Assembly (NCBI RefSeq): GCF_000732635.1 | Contig: NZ_JPMD01000025.1 | Location: 1 to 64,000, forward strand | From: Clostridium sulfidigenes | GTDB taxonomy: Bacteria; Bacillota; Clostridia; Clostridiales; Clostridiaceae | Length of the DNA: 64,000 nt | Reading direction: 5' to 3' | Shown here: positions 9,827-20,483 of the stretch, piece after piece | How the letters are laid out: each line of letters starts with the position of its first letter | Position numbering within the stretch: the stretch's first letter is position 1 | The notes under the pieces: generated by a model | The model's database searches: none | What the model saw: only the letters and a program-made list of their open reading frames with translations | What the model was told of the DNA's origin: nothing | Position numbers and translations under genes: made by a program

Positions 9827-10537
9827 ATGGAATATAATTTTACTGATCCATATGAAATTGCTAGATTTATAAAGGAGTCAAAGAAATCAACCCCTGTGAA
9901 AGCTTATGTTAAAGGTGATCTAAAGGATTGTAACTTTGAAAATGTAGACTGTTTTGGCGAAGGCAGCTTCTATGTTTTATTTGGCGATAGCGCTGATATA
10001 AATGATTTTTTAGATGCAAATAAAGAAAAAATACATAACTACAGGCTTGAATCTGATAGAAGAAACTCAGCTATACCTATGCTTGATACAAGAAGTATAA
10101 ATGCTAGAATTGAGCCAGGTGCAATAATCCGTGATAGAGTTTCTATTGGAAATAATGCTGTTATTATGATGGGTGCTGTTATCAACATCGGTGCTGAAAT
10201 CGGTGATGAAACCATGGTAGATATGAATGCTGTTGTAGGTGCTAGAGGAAAGCTTGGTAAAGGGGTCCATCTTGGAGCTGGAGCAGTAGTTGCTGGAGTT
10301 TTAGAACCACCTAGCAAGTCTCCATGTGAAATTGGTGACCATGTACTTATAGGAGCTAATGCAGTAATCTTAGAAGGTGTAAAAATAGGAAATCATTCAG
10401 TAGTAGCTGCTGGTGCTATCGTTACAACAGATGTACCTGAAAATGTAGTTGTAGCCGGCTCTCCGGCTAAAATAATTAAACATGTAGATGATAAAACTAA
10501 GAGTAAAACTGAAATCTTAGCTGATTTAAGAAAATAA
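9827..10537 (+). CDS. dapH: Tetrahydrodipicolinate N-acetyltransferase
   Basis: Acetylates tetrahydrodipicolinate with acetyl-CoA in the acetylase branch of diaminopimelate synthesis; 236 aa. The N-terminal DapH domain contains [12 protein letters not shown], and then a left-handed parallel beta helix of hexapeptide repeats runs from about residue 88 to 200 ([32 protein letters not shown] and onward). The ATG at 9827 follows AAGGAGTTAGAGGT and matches family length; an ATG 36 nt upstream has no ribosome site. The gene stands alone between cobO and a strong terminator. Confidence 0.94.
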   Translation: MEYNFTDPYEIARFIKESKKSTPVKAYVKGDLKDCNFENVDCFGEGSFYVLFGDSADINDFLDANKEKIHNYRLESDRRNSAIPMLDTRSINARIEPGAIIRDRVSIGNNAVIMMGAVINIGAEIGDETMVDMNAVVGARGKLGKGVHLGAGAVVAGVLEPPSKSPCEIGDHVLIGANAVILEGVKIGNHSVVAAGAIVTTDVPENVVVAGSPAKIIKHVDDKTKSKTEILADLRK

Positions 10538-10553
10538 TAAATTATAAAATAAC

Positions 10554-10599
10554 AACCAAAAGCTATCATGAAGGACTTCTTCATGATAGCTTTTTGGTT
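10554..10599. terminator. Bidirectional terminator between dapH and the SSB-like gene
   Basis: Perfect 13-bp stem (10561-10573 with 10579-10591), extended by A/T pairs and flanked by AACCAAA and TTTTTGGTT. Lies between convergent genes. Confidence 0.93.
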
Positions 10600-10610
10600 G
10601 ATTTATCTCA

Positions 10611-11345
10611 TTAAATAACTTCTTTCTCTTCATTATCATTTAAATTTGCTTCTTGTATATTGTTACTCTCATCTGTAGATGGATCATTGTCCACTTTTCC
10701 TATAATAGTTACATTATCTCTATTTTCGTCAGTAACTCTTTCCATTTTAGAGATTGAAACTTCATAGGCAATTTTTTTAACTACTTCTGAATCTGAAACT
10801 TTCTTTTGATATTCCCTACTTTGTAATCTTCCCCAAATTCTAATGTTATCCCCTACTTCTAAACTCTTACAAAATCTAGAGTTCCTTCCCCAAGCGATAG
10901 TAGGAATGTAATCTGATTTATTGTACAATCTATTAACGGCTAATAACATATCTGCTATTTCTCTGCCAAATGGTGTTGTTCTGTAAACGGGTGCCTTGCA
11001 AATATATCCATCTAAGAAAATTTGATTTGGATTTTTTCCTCTTTCTTCAAGTTGGCGAATATCTCTTGCAAATACAGTTAATATAAGTCTATTGGCACCA
11101 TCTACAAACTTGTTATAGGATCTAAGCTGTCCATCTATTACAAGCTCACTTCCAATACTTACATCAATTCCTGCAATTAATCTTTCTGATACTGTAATTA
11201 CTAATATGTCAGAAGTATCACTAAGTCTTGAAACCTCAAATTCAAAATTGTAAAATCCCTCTCCATACATTTCGTGGCTAAACTCTAAATCTGAGATAAC
11301 TTTTCCCTCTAAGTAAATTTTGTTATTAAAAATATTATTATCCAT
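10611..11345 (-). CDS. Single-stranded DNA-binding protein family, two OB folds
   Basis: 244 aa with two consecutive SSB-like OB domains. Domain 1 covers about residues 5-105 (KIYLEGKVISDLEFSHEMYG to LTVFARDIRQL). Domain 2 covers about 108-205 (NQIFLDGYICKAPVYRTTPFGREIADMLLAVNRLY to IAYEVSISKME) and is the closer match to canonical SSB. The acidic C-terminus ends NDNEEKEVI, not the DDDIPF-like tip of replicative SSB. It is therefore probably an accessory SSB; clostridia carry the standard ssb near rpsF. Start ATG follows AGAGGGG. Confidence 0.8.
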   Translation of the reverse strand: MDNNIFNNKIYLEGKVISDLEFSHEMYGEGFYNFEFEVSRLSDTSDILVITVSERLIAGIDVSIGSELVIDGQLRSYNKFVDGANRLILTVFARDIRQLEERGKNPNQIFLDGYICKAPVYRTTPFGREIADMLLAVNRLYNKSDYIPTIAWGRNSRFCKSLEVGDNIRIWGRLQSREYQKKVSDSEVVKKIAYEVSISKMERVTDENRDNVTIIGKVDNDPSTDESNNIQEANLNDNEEKEVI

Positions 11346-11568
11346 GGTAACCCCTCTTTCCCTTGGTTTTTTAGTAAAATTTACTATAATTTATATTCAT
11401 AAAAAATAAAAATATAACTATTTATAGTAAAAATCAAATATTTTTCTTATAGTTCTATTTACATTACCCCCGTGAATTAATTATAGAATAATTGTCTAAA
11501 TTTTACAACATTTAATTTTCAAAAATTCACATTTTTTAGTCTTATAATTAAAATATGCAATAATTTTG

Positions 11569-12333
11569 TCAATTTTCATTTAGTATTTGTTTCCCTGTAT
11601 GATCTAGATAATAATTATCACTATATATTAAGTTAGACACTGTAATAAATTCATAACCCATAGCTTGGTATTTTTCAATTATTTTCGGCAAATTTTCTGT
11701 GGTGTACTTTCCATCATTATGAAATAGTAGTATAGAGCCTTCCCTTGCCTTTGATACTATTCTTTCATATTCTATATCTGCTCCATTAGCCTTCCAGTCA
11801 ACACTATCAACATCCCACTGTATTGCCTTTAACCCTGTACTTTGTATAGCTTCTACAGAAACATCATTATATGAGCCTGATGGAAATCTAAACGTTTTAG
11901 GCATTTCTCCAGTCAAATTTAATATTTTAGCATTAGCTATTTCTAAATCCTTAATTATACTCTCCTTTGTCATATTGGTATAATCAGGATGTTTATTAGA
12001 ATGATTTCCTATTTCATGTCCTCTCTTTGAAATTTCTATTACTTTGTCTGGATAATCATCACACCATAATCCGATAATATAAAATGTGGCCTTTACATTA
12101 TATTTATCGAGAACATCTAGAATTTCATTAGTTTTATCATCACCCCAATTAACATCAAATGTTATAGCCATTTTCTTTTCTTTTGTGTCTACTGAATAAA
12201 TAGGTACCTTTCTATCTGTTGGAATAAAGGTCTCCTTATAAAATACACGTCCCATAATACTTATACACACTATTAATATTAACAATGCTAAATAAGTTGT
12301 TATTTTTATCTTAATTCTATTAGATCTATCCAT
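11569..12333 (-). CDS. Polysaccharide deacetylase family protein (PdaB-like)
   Basis: CE4/NodB-fold deacetylase, 254 aa. An N-terminal membrane anchor (about residues 10-30) leaves the catalytic domain outside. NodB motifs: TFDVNWGDD (base Asp), HSNKHPD (metal histidines, HxxxH), RFPSGSYN, WDVDSVDW, LLFHN. The TFDxxWG version of motif 1 resembles sporulation PdaB/YlxY-type proteins rather than vegetative TFDDG deacetylases, so a role in spore cortex or wall peptidoglycan is likely but inferred. Start follows AAAGGAGGAAT. Confidence 0.87.
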   Translation of the reverse strand: MDRSNRIKIKITTYLALLILIVCISIMGRVFYKETFIPTDRKVPIYSVDTKEKKMAITFDVNWGDDKTNEILDVLDKYNVKATFYIIGLWCDDYPDKVIEISKRGHEIGNHSNKHPDYTNMTKESIIKDLEIANAKILNLTGEMPKTFRFPSGSYNDVSVEAIQSTGLKAIQWDVDSVDWKANGADIEYERIVSKAREGSILLFHNDGKYTTENLPKIIEKYQAMGYEFITVSNLIYSDNYYLDHTGKQILNEN

Positions 12334-12499
12334 ATTCCTCCTTTTTACTTATAAACATACTTTCTATAAAATTATATTCATAATCAGTTATTATATGCTA
12401 TACTATATCATGTAAACTTAATTCATATTTAATAAATATGTGTTATAATTTAATATAATAAATATGTATAAAAGTACATGGTTTAAAGGAGGTTACTTT

Positions 12500-13024
12500 A
12501 TGTTTGATAATTCTTTGAACTTAGCAGAAAACAAGCTTCTACTGTTGCATATAATAGATAAAGTTGATTTACCTATATCAAACATACAACTTACAGAAAT
12601 TGTCCTTGAAAATAATTTTATAAATTATTTTACACTGCAAGAATATATAGATGATTTAATCTCGTCTCAACTAATAAATAAAATTAATTATAAAGATAAA
12701 GATAGATTAGTAATATCAAGTAAAGGTAAAGAAGTCCTATCTTTATTTAAAAATAGATTATCTAAGGATAGTTTAAGTAAATTAAATTCTTATATAGATG
12801 GGAAAATGAATCTTATAAAAAAAGAGGCTACAATATCAGCTGATTACACCATTGAAAATTCCAATAGCTATGTAGTTAGCCTAGGTGCTTCTGAAAATAA
12901 TATCCCTCTCATGGAAATTAAGGTAACAGTGGCATCAAATAAACAAGCCAGAGAGTTATGTTCCAAATGGAAAGCTAACCCCTCTGACTTATACACTAAG
13001 ATTATTAAAGTTTTAACTGAGTAA
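12500..13024 (+). CDS. DUF4364 family winged-helix protein
   Basis: 174 aa. The N-terminal 70 residues look like a winged helix (LAENKLLLLHIIDKVDLPISNIQLTEIVLENNFINYF, then a recognition-like segment and LVISSKGKEVLSLF). The rest is a small alpha/beta domain typical of DUF4364, a clostridial family without known function. A role in transcription is inference from the fold. The ATG at 12500 follows AAAGGAGGTTACTTT; an upstream in-frame ATG at 12464 lacks a ribosome site. Confidence 0.8.
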   Translation: MFDNSLNLAENKLLLLHIIDKVDLPISNIQLTEIVLENNFINYFTLQEYIDDLISSQLINKINYKDKDRLVISSKGKEVLSLFKNRLSKDSLSKLNSYIDGKMNLIKKEATISADYTIENSNSYVVSLGASENNIPLMEIKVTVASNKQARELCSKWKANPSDLYTKIIKVLTE

Positions 13025-13073
13025 TTCTTATTAAGCTCATTATAAATCTACCCTTAGTATTTTCATAAATATT

Positions 13074-13958
13074 TTAATCTATAATCATCCCTGTAGGCTG
13101 GCCCTCTAATGGGATGATTAATTTTTCATGATTATCATTTTTATTAATCCTAATTATCAAATCATTATAGCTATCTCCTACGTAAATATACCTTTCATCA
13201 CAAATTATTCCTCTAGGCATACCACCAATTCTTATACTCTTTACATTTGTAAAATTTATAATATCAATAATAGATATAGTTCCATCACCATAATTAGAAA
13301 CATAGCAATACTTTTCATCGCAATACATATCAAAAGGACAATTTCCCACTGATAATCTATGTATTACTTTATGATTTCTGCTTGATATAACACTTACACA
13401 CCCCTTATCCAAGCTACCTGCACTGCTTTCACAAACAAGAATATAATCCCCATTTAAAGTAAACAACGCCTTTGTTGGTGCTTGCCCTACCTTTATGTTT
13501 TTAATGTCACTACCATATAACGAATCAAATACAGTGATTGTATCATCACCATTATTGGCTACAACTATTTCATTGCTGTGATTACAACAGTCAATACTAT
13601 GTGGAGAGTCTCCACAAGGAATAATCTCTATTATTTCTTTTTTATTCAAATCAAAAGTTACTACATTATTTGAGTCTCCGCAAATAATATATAAATGATT
13701 TCCCAAGGCACAAATATCTCTACAGTTTCTTCCTAAATAATAGCTATAGGATTTTAAATCCTTCAAATTAACTATAGACACTGAACCATCGTAACAATTT
13801 GAAGTGAATAATTGATCCCCTTGTATACACAATCCATGAGGACCTACTTTATTTTCATTAACTCCTTCTAACTTTATAACATCTTCTAATGCAAACTTCT
13901 CTATACCAATTTTGTTAATGCTATCTTGAGTTGTATTACAAATATATAAGTACCTCAT
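13074..13958 (-). CDS. YncE-like beta-propeller protein
   Basis: 294 aa without signal peptide or membrane span. It consists of repeated beta-propeller blades of the YncE/surface-layer type, recognisable as recurring GxxPxxI/M and VxNYGDGTISIIDI segments (for example CGDSPHSIDCCNHSNEIVVANNGDDTITVFD and GNCPFDMYCDEKYCYVSNYGDGTISIID). Cys content is unusually high for this family. No catalytic motif is evident and the function is unknown; binding or scaffolding is possible. Ribosome site GAGGAGGGA. It lies downstream of folC but with its own 87-bp gap. Confidence 0.75.
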   Translation of the reverse strand: MRYLYICNTTQDSINKIGIEKFALEDVIKLEGVNENKVGPHGLCIQGDQLFTSNCYDGSVSIVNLKDLKSYSYYLGRNCRDICALGNHLYIICGDSNNVVTFDLNKKEIIEIIPCGDSPHSIDCCNHSNEIVVANNGDDTITVFDSLYGSDIKNIKVGQAPTKALFTLNGDYILVCESSAGSLDKGCVSVISSRNHKVIHRLSVGNCPFDMYCDEKYCYVSNYGDGTISIIDIINFTNVKSIRIGGMPRGIICDERYIYVGDSYNDLIIRINKNDNHEKLIIPLEGQPTGMIID

Positions 13959-14045
13959 TGGAATCCCTCCTCACATTATACTATGAAGGAACCTCCCATT
14001 ATGCTACGAAAAATTTGTTACACCATAAATATATTATATTTAAAA

Positions 14046-15350
14046 TTAATTATGGTTTCTTATTATCTTCCTCATATCTCCCACCATATAAAGAGAACCA
14101 GATATGACTAGTAAAGTATCTTCATCACAATAAGAAAGTGCTTTAATGTAAGCTTCTTCATAATCCATAATAGCTTCACACTCTTTATGGCAAATATTAA
14201 TCTTCTCCTTTAAATCTTCACATAGCTCAGCTCTCTCACTATGAGGAGTTACAGCTATAATTTTTTCTGCTTTAGGACATATTATATTTATCATTTCATC
14301 TACTTGCTTATCTGCTAAAATTCCTATTATTAACACTAGTTTTCTATACTTAAAATAAATTTCTATACTTTCAGTTAACTTCCTTATACCATCAATATTA
14401 TGAGCACCATCAATTACCACTAAAGGATTTTTTCTCATAATTTCTAATCTACCTGGCCATTTAACTTGAGATAAACCATTTGTTATACTTTCCTTTGTAA
14501 TATTAACTCCAAGATCTATTAAAGCTTCACAAACATTTATAACAACATTACAATTTTGAACCTGATAAGTTCCTAAAAGAGATAATTTAACATTATAACT
14601 GTCTCTTCCTGTTATAATGTTTAAATTTTGAACCACTGTATTTTCCTTATACTCTTCTACTTTAACTAAAGATGCATTTTCTCTTTTCACTTTTATAAGT
14701 GGTGAATTTTTTTCTTTACAAATGTTCTCTATAACTTTAGTCACTTTATCTTCCTGTGGATATAAAACTACTGGAGTATTATTTTTAATAATTCCCCCCT
14801 TTTCATAAGCAATTTCCTCTAAGGTATTTCCTAAAATATTCATATGATCATAACTTACAGATCCAACTATAGATAAAATTGGCTCTATAACATTAGTAGA
14901 GTCTAGTCTTCCTCCAAGTCCTACCTCTACAACAACAAAATCAGCCTTCATTTTATAAAAATATAAGAATCCTGCACAAGTTATTATCTCAAACTCAGTA
15001 GGGTTACCATAACCTAAAGTGGTTACTTCTTTAACGGCCATTGAAACTTCTGTAACTATCCTAGCTAAATCTTCCTTGGGAATATTCTTATTATTTATCT
15101 GAATACGCTCTTCAAACTCTTCAATATAAGGAGATATATAGCATCCTACTTTGTACCCACTATGTATTAATATCTTTGTAATCATAGCTGTGGTTGAACC
15201 TTTACCATTAGTTCCTGCCACATGAATAGTTTTAATCTTCTTATGTGGATCTCCAAGGAGTTCTAGTATCTTTTCTGTTCTTTCCAAGCCCAGTTTACTT
15301 CCAAACTTAGCAGTATCCTTTATATAGTTAATAGCTTCAGTATAATTCAT
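14046..15350 (-). CDS. folC: Bifunctional folylpolyglutamate synthase / dihydrofolate synthase
   Basis: ATP-dependent addition of glutamate to dihydropteroate and folates, 434 aa from the chosen start. P-loop GTNGKGSTTAMI at about residue 42; Mur-ligase-like motifs follow, with VVEVGLGGRLDSTNV, SYDHMNILGNT and the C-terminal domain VVIDGAHNIDGI. The ATG at 15350 follows CAGGAGGGTTATT; an in-frame upstream ATG at 15377 has no ribosome site. It lies downstream of valS, as in Bacillus and many clostridia, but is separated from it by a terminator. Confidence 0.95.
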   Translation of the reverse strand: MNYTEAINYIKDTAKFGSKLGLERTEKILELLGDPHKKIKTIHVAGTNGKGSTTAMITKILIHSGYKVGCYISPYIEEFEERIQINNKNIPKEDLARIVTEVSMAVKEVTTLGYGNPTEFEIITCAGFLYFYKMKADFVVVEVGLGGRLDSTNVIEPILSIVGSVSYDHMNILGNTLEEIAYEKGGIIKNNTPVVLYPQEDKVTKVIENICKEKNSPLIKVKRENASLVKVEEYKENTVVQNLNIITGRDSYNVKLSLLGTYQVQNCNVVINVCEALIDLGVNITKESITNGLSQVKWPGRLEIMRKNPLVVIDGAHNIDGIRKLTESIEIYFKYRKLVLIIGILADKQVDEMINIICPKAEKIIAVTPHSERAELCEDLKEKINICHKECEAIMDYEEAYIKALSYCDEDTLLVISGSLYMVGDMRKIIRNHN

Positions 15351-15441
15351 AATAACCCTCCTGAATTCTAATTTCATAACCTATTTTACCTCATTACATA
15401 TCCATACTCAACTATATCACACTAGTAATTATCAATATTAA

Positions 15442-15508
15442 AAAGGATATCTCAAAAGTATAAGACTATAAATAAAATATATAGTCTATACACTTTTAGA
15501 TATCCTTC
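15442..15508 (-). terminator. Long terminator hairpin between valS and folC
   Basis: An imperfect inverted repeat of about 28 bp per arm (AAGGATATCT.AAAAGT.TA.GACTAT and its complement) lies 50 bp beyond the valS stop. On the minus strand it ends in TTTTTAAT. It should end most valS transcripts, leaving folC to read-through or its own promoter. Confidence 0.85.
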
Positions 15509-15557
15509 TGTTTATTAATATTAAAATTTATTTTTATATAAACATTCTTAAATTTTT

Positions 15558-18200
15558 TTATTGTAACTTTTCTATACTCTCTAATACGGAATTATACATT
15601 TCTCTGTACTTTTCACCCTTAGCTTTTTCCTCTTCAACAACCTCAGCTGGAGCTTTAGAAACAAATCTTTCATTAGCAAGTTTTTTCTCTACTCTTTCAA
15701 TTTCTCCTTGTAGTTTAGCTTTTTCTTTGTTTAATCTTTCAAGCTCTTTCTCTACATCTACTAACTCTAAAAGTGGCATGTAAATCTCTGCGCCCTTTGA
15801 AACTACAGATACTATATTTTCTGGTGCTTCTTCTTTAGCCTTTAAGATTATAACTTCACTAGCAGATGCTAATTTTTCAAAGTAAACTTTCCCTTCCTTG
15901 AAAGCTTCTGCTGCTTCAGTTGCATATATATATGTTTTAGCCTTTCTTGAAGGTGGTACATTCATTTCTGTTCTAGCATTTCTTGTATTTCTTATGGCAT
16001 CTATAATATAGTTCATATATTCTTCTGCTTTGAAATCTTCTAAATCAGCTTCAAACTCTGGCCATTTAGCAATTGTAATAGATTCACTTTCTTTAGTTAA
16101 GTGAGTATAAATCTCTTCTGTGATATATGGCATTACTGGATGAAGTAATTTTAATCCTGAAACTAAAACTTTATTGAGAACATTTAAAGCTATTCCTTTA
16201 ACTTCTTCATTATCACTATATAGAGACGGTTTAGCAATTTCTATATACCAATCACAGAATTCAGTCCACATAAAGTCATGAACCTTTTGAAGTGCAATAC
16301 CAATTTCATATTTTTCTATATTCTCTGTAACTTCTTTAACTATATTGTTAAGTCTTGATAATATCCATCTGTCGGCTATAGAATAGTTTTTACAATCTTT
16401 ATATTTCTCTATAAGAACTTCATCATTGTACATCATAACAAATCTTGATGCATTCCAAATCTTATTAGCAAAATTTCTTGCTGCCTCAACTCTTGATTCA
16501 TAGAATCTTATATCACTTCCCGGAGCATTACCAGTAACAAGGGAAAATCTTAGAGCATCTGCTCCATAATTTTCTATAACTTCTAGTGGGTCAACACCGT
16601 TATCTAAAGACTTAGACATCTTTCTACCCTGATCATCTCTAACCATCCCATGGAAAAACACTGTTTTAAATGGTACTTCATCCATGTTATACAAACCTGA
16701 AAATATCATTCTTGCAACCCAGAAGAATATAATATCTCCACCAGTAACTAATGTGCTTGTAGGATAAAAATATTTCAAATCCTCTGTATCACCAGGCCAA
16801 CCTAAAGTTGAGAATGGCCATAGCGCTGAACTAAACCAAGTATCTAAAACGTCCTTATCTTGCTCTAGATTTGTAGAGCTACACTTACTGCAATGAGTTG
16901 GTGCTTCTGTTTCAACTATTATCTCTCCACAATCTTTACAGTACCAAACTGGGATTCTATGTCCCCACCATAATTGTCTTGAAATACACCAATCTTGAAT
17001 ATTTTCCATCCAGTTATAATAGATTTTTTCAAATCTTTCTGGAATGAATTTTATATCTTTTTCTTTTACGGTTTTAATTGCTGGTGCTGCAAGAGTATCC
17101 ATTTTTACATACCATTGCTTAGATAGCATTGGCTCAATAGTACATCCACATCTATCATGAGTTCCTACGTTATGACTATGATCTTTAATCTTAACTAAAT
17201 ATCCTTGTTCTTCCAAATCTTTTATAATAAGCTTTCGAGCTTCATATCTCTCAAGACCTGAATACTTTCCATAACCTTCAGATATAGTTCCATTTTCCTC
17301 CAAAACTACAACTTCATCTAAGTTATGCCTCTTACCAACTTGATAATCATTAGGGTCATGAGCTGGAGTTATCTTAACACAACCTGTTCCAAATTCCATA
17401 TCTACATAGTCATCGGCAACAACTTGAATTTCTCTATTCACTAATGGTAACCTAAGTTTCTTACCAACTAGGTGAGCATATCTTTCATCCTTAGGATTAA
17501 CTGCTACTGCAGTATCTCCAAGTAAAGTTTCTGGCCTTGTTGTAGCAATTTCAACTACTTCATCACTACCTATTACAGGGTAATTTATGTGCCAGAAATG
17601 TCCTCCTTGCTCTTCATATTCAATCTCCGCATCTGAAATAGCAGTCATGCATTTAGGACACCAGTTTGTAATTCTATTTCCTTGATATATAAGATTATCT
17701 TTGTATAATTTAACAAAAACTTCTCTAACAGCCTTACTTAAATTTTCATCCATAGTAAAAGCTTCTCTTGTAAAATCAGCAGAACAACCCATTTTTTTAA
17801 GCTGAGTTTTAATTCTATCTCTATATTCCTCTGTCCATTCCCAAACTTTTTCTAAAAAGGCTTCTCTACCAATTTCCTTCTTTTTAATTCCTTTTGCTAG
17901 TAAAGCTTTTTCAACTCGTACTTCAGTAGCTATACTTGCATGGTCCTCTCCTGGAAGCCATAATGTGCTATACCCTTGCATTCTCTTAGTTCTTATAAGT
18001 ATATCTTGAAGAGTATTATCTAAAGCATGACCAAGGTGCAGTTGTCCTGTAATATTAGGTGGTGGCATTATTACTGTATATGGCTTTTTATTTTTATCTA
18101 CTTGTGGAGTAAAAAATCCACTTTCTTCCCACCACTTATATAGTCTTTCTTCAAACTCTTTAGGATCATAATTCTTTGCTATATTGTTATTTTCATCCAT
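15558..18200 (-). CDS. valS: Valyl-tRNA synthetase
   Basis: Class Ia aminoacyl-tRNA synthetase charging tRNA-Val, 880 aa. Signature 1 is [17 protein letters not shown] (HLGH form of HIGH) near residue 50, signature 2 is [11 protein letters not shown]. The editing domain contains [20 protein letters not shown]-terminal coiled coil (about residues 810-880, [31 protein letters not shown]) is the ValS tRNA-binding arm. It is controlled by the T-box leader upstream. Confidence 0.97.
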   Translation of the reverse strand: MDENNNIAKNYDPKEFEERLYKWWEESGFFTPQVDKNKKPYTVIMPPPNITGQLHLGHALDNTLQDILIRTKRMQGYSTLWLPGEDHASIATEVRVEKALLAKGIKKKEIGREAFLEKVWEWTEEYRDRIKTQLKKMGCSADFTREAFTMDENLSKAVREVFVKLYKDNLIYQGNRITNWCPKCMTAISDAEIEYEEQGGHFWHINYPVIGSDEVVEIATTRPETLLGDTAVAVNPKDERYAHLVGKKLRLPLVNREIQVVADDYVDMEFGTGCVKITPAHDPNDYQVGKRHNLDEVVVLEENGTISEGYGKYSGLERYEARKLIIKDLEEQGYLVKIKDHSHNVGTHDRCGCTIEPMLSKQWYVKMDTLAAPAIKTVKEKDIKFIPERFEKIYYNWMENIQDWCISRQLWWGHRIPVWYCKDCGEIIVETEAPTHCSKCSSTNLEQDKDVLDTWFSSALWPFSTLGWPGDTEDLKYFYPTSTLVTGGDIIFFWVARMIFSGLYNMDEVPFKTVFFHGMVRDDQGRKMSKSLDNGVDPLEVIENYGADALRFSLVTGNAPGSDIRFYESRVEAARNFANKIWNASRFVMMYNDEVLIEKYKDCKNYSIADRWILSRLNNIVKEVTENIEKYEIGIALQKVHDFMWTEFCDWYIEIAKPSLYSDNEEVKGIALNVLNKVLVSGLKLLHPVMPYITEEIYTHLTKESESITIAKWPEFEADLEDFKAEEYMNYIIDAIRNTRNARTEMNVPPSRKAKTYIYATEAAEAFKEGKVYFEKLASASEVIILKAKEEAPENIVSVVSKGAEIYMPLLELVDVEKELERLNKEKAKLQGEIERVEKKLANERFVSKAPAEVVEEEKAKGEKYREMYNSVLESIEKLQ

Positions 18201-18380
18201 TGTTATTACCTGCCCTTCTATTGTTTTTATTTTTTACTTTTGATTACTTGTTCTAACAATTACAGTTCTTAGTAGCTATAATGTACAAAACCTTAACTAA
18301 ACTATTACACATAAATTAGCATTACATTTATTAACATATTTAATACTAGGGTAATTTAATAGATTAGTATAAAATTAATA

Positions 18381-18417
18381 AAAAAAAGCGCTATCACCCC
18401 AAAGGACGACAGCGCGC
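18381..18417 (-). terminator. Conditional terminator of the valS T-box
   Basis: Minus-strand stem GCGCTGTC/GATAGCGC with further G/C pairs and a following run of seven T. Its 5' arm overlaps the T-box sequence AAGGTGGTAACGCG, so terminator and antiterminator are mutually exclusive. Confidence 0.9.
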
Positions 18418-18620
18418 GTTACCACCTTTATTTCTCAAAATTGCTTTTAAGACTCTCTTAATTTTAACGATGAGGAACCACCGTCTCTAGCTACTTAATT
18501 TCGCTAAAGCAACTCCGAAGCTACCTTCAAAATACTTCCTATAGAAAACCTTTCAGCCCATGGATTTTCCTCTCTTAATATTTCATATTCTTACTCCTCT
18601 TCATCACAGTCAATTTATTA
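18381..18620 (-). ncRNA. T-box leader of valS
   Basis: The minus strand shows the T-box sequence AAGGTGGTAACGCG (complement of 18415-18428), which is the antiterminator bulge that pairs with the uncharged tRNA acceptor end. It is followed by the competing GC-rich terminator at 18381-18417 with its T run. Stem I begins near GATGAAGAGGAGTAAG (about 18595-18612) with the AGAGAGG element. A GUA triplet at 18522-18524, in the sequence GGTAGCTTCGGAG, is a good candidate valine specifier. Uncharged tRNA-Val would favour read-through into valS. Confidence 0.93.
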
Positions 18621-18648
18621 TGTATTATATATATTTCTCTTTTATAAT

Positions 18649-18676
18649 ATTATATACAATACAACTCTTTTGTCAA
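18649..18676 (-). promoter_or_regulatory. valS promoter
   Basis: On the minus strand: TTGACA (complement of 18671-18676), 16 bp, TATAAT (complement of 18649-18654). It places the transcript start just upstream of T-box stem I. Confidence 0.85.
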
Positions 18677-18780
18677 TACAAATTTTAAAATATAATTTAC
18701 ATAAATTTATAAATGTTATAGTATATTTTAGAACAAAATGGAAAATATTAAGATAAAGTACTAATTAGGAGGTCTTTTCC

Positions 18781-19140
18781 TTGAATTATTTTGCACAAGG
18801 TAATGATTTATATAAACTTAAGGACTATAAAAATGCTATTGATATGTATAAAAAATCTGCAGAGTTAAAGGAATATGAAGCACCTTCATTTTATAATTCT
18901 GCTGTATGTTTTATTAAACTAAAAAACTATAAGGCTGCAATACCTCTTATTCATAGAGCTTTGAATCTACGAAAAGAAAGTAAATATTATTTCAACCTTG
19001 CTTATTGTCATGTAATGATGGATGAAAATAAAAAGGCCCTAAATTATTTTAATACTGCATGGTCCATAGATAATACGGATACTGAATGTGAAAAGGCCAT
19101 AAGTTTCATACTTTCTAAATATAAAAAAACAAGCATATAA
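18781..19140 (+). CDS. Small TPR-repeat protein
   Basis: 119 aa made almost entirely of three tetratricopeptide repeats (AQGNDLYKLKDYKNAIDMYKKSAEL, SAVCFIKLKNYKAAIPLIHRALNL, NLAYCHVMMDENKKALNYFNTAWSI). The start is TTG at 18781, with AGGAGG 8 nt upstream. It is probably an adaptor, and its partner is unknown. The terminator stem begins inside its last codons. Confidence 0.8.
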   Translation: MNYFAQGNDLYKLKDYKNAIDMYKKSAELKEYEAPSFYNSAVCFIKLKNYKAAIPLIHRALNLRKESKYYFNLAYCHVMMDENKKALNYFNTAWSIDNTDTECEKAISFILSKYKKTSI

Positions 19141-19151
19141 GCTTGTTTTTT
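19124..19151 (+). terminator. Terminator overlapping the end of the TPR gene
   Basis: Perfect inverted repeat AAAAAACAAGC (19124-19134) / GCTTGTTTTTT (19141-19151) with a 6-nt loop that contains the stop codon. Confidence 0.8.
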
Positions 19152-19254
19152 ATATTTAACTATTATTTTAATTTCATAATACAAACTTTATAATATAAAA
19201 GTTATATAAATCTAATATAAAATACTAATTAAAACTTAAGTTTTAATTAAATTT

Positions 19255-20442
19255 TTACTTCCATTCTCCTGCGATTTTTCTATTTCTATGCTCTGAATTA
19301 AAGGTATCATTATCAAAATAATTCCCTGCATTATAAAAAGTTGAATCCACATTTACCCATTTATCCATTTCCTTTATATACACTTCATTCCATGAGTGAC
19401 TAACCCAAGACATTCCATTATAACCTTCTCCTACAATTAGCCTTACTGGTATATCATTTGCTTTACACATTGCAACATATAAACATGCATAGTCAAAGCA
19501 AACGCCTTTTCCTGTATTAAAAGTATTTATGGCTCCAGAATTAATCTCTGTAGGTATGGGATTATTCATAACTTCTGTAGCCTTATCATCATCATAAATT
19601 ATAGCATTCCCTATCCATTCATATAAAGATCTTGCTTTATCATAATCATTATCATACTTACTAGTTATACTTAACGCAGTATTATCTATGATCTCATTAG
19701 ATCTTATTCCCTCATCTAATGTTACTCCATTATAAAAAACTACCCCTTGAAGATATCCATTTACATCATCTACTATATTATTTTTCTCATCTACTACTTT
19801 AAATGAATTCTCTAATATATTGGGGAAACTTTTAGCTATCTCAGAATCCGTAACAGGCTCTATAATCTTTTTATTAATATAACTATATATGGTAGATGAA
19901 TTTAATTTATTATCTAGCTTTGGATTATTTAAAAAAATTGATGCATAGCTAAGTAGTGCTGATAATATTATCATATAACATATAGCCTTAGGAATTTGAA
20001 ATATTCCTCCTAATAAAGCTCTAGTACCTCTGCCTGTATTCCTAATACTGGTATCAATGGCATCTGAAGCTGGATATAAAGTAGTCCTGCTGATAAATTC
20101 TATAAGGGCTTTAAATATCTGATAAATAATTAAGAATGTAAACAATAGTATAATCCCATTAAATAGCTTAGATTTAGTAATAAGATAAGCAAAGGATGGA
20201 GAAATCTTTGAGGATATATATTCAACTAATCCATACTTATCTAATGCAAACACATTTTTTACCACCACAGTAGTTAGTATTATTGAACAAACCATTGCCA
20301 TAGAAGTTAATACACCCTTAATTGTAACCACCATGCTTTTACTTTTCAATTTAAATACAATGCCCATTATTACAGGATATACAAATGCTATAACCAATAC
20401 TAATGAAACAATATTTATATTATACTCCTCTAAAAATTCCAT
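19255..20442 (-). CDS. Membrane protein with transglutaminase-like domain
   Basis: 395 aa. Four or five membrane spans occupy about residues 10-175 in a CvpA-like arrangement, followed by a soluble transglutaminase-like (papain-fold) domain. The Cys-His-Asp triad is visible in GKGVCFDYACLYVAMC (Cys), SWVSHSWNEVYI (His) and WVNVDSTF (Asp). The domain is probably on the outer face and acts as a protease or amidase on peptide bonds; the substrate is unknown. Start follows AAGGAGGGATAGA. Confidence 0.83.
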   Translation of the reverse strand: MEFLEEYNINIVSLVLVIAFVYPVIMGIVFKLKSKSMVVTIKGVLTSMAMVCSIILTTVVVKNVFALDKYGLVEYISSKISPSFAYLITKSKLFNGIILLFTFLIIYQIFKALIEFISRTTLYPASDAIDTSIRNTGRGTRALLGGIFQIPKAICYMIILSALLSYASIFLNNPKLDNKLNSSTIYSYINKKIIEPVTDSEIAKSFPNILENSFKVVDEKNNIVDDVNGYLQGVVFYNGVTLDEGIRSNEIIDNTALSITSKYDNDYDKARSLYEWIGNAIIYDDDKATEVMNNPIPTEINSGAINTFNTGKGVCFDYACLYVAMCKANDIPVRLIVGEGYNGMSWVSHSWNEVYIKEMDKWVNVDSTFYNAGNYFDNDTFNSEHRNRKIAGEWK

Positions 20443-20483
20443 TCTATCCCTCCTTTTCTCTCCTGTTAGATTTTCTTCTAGAT

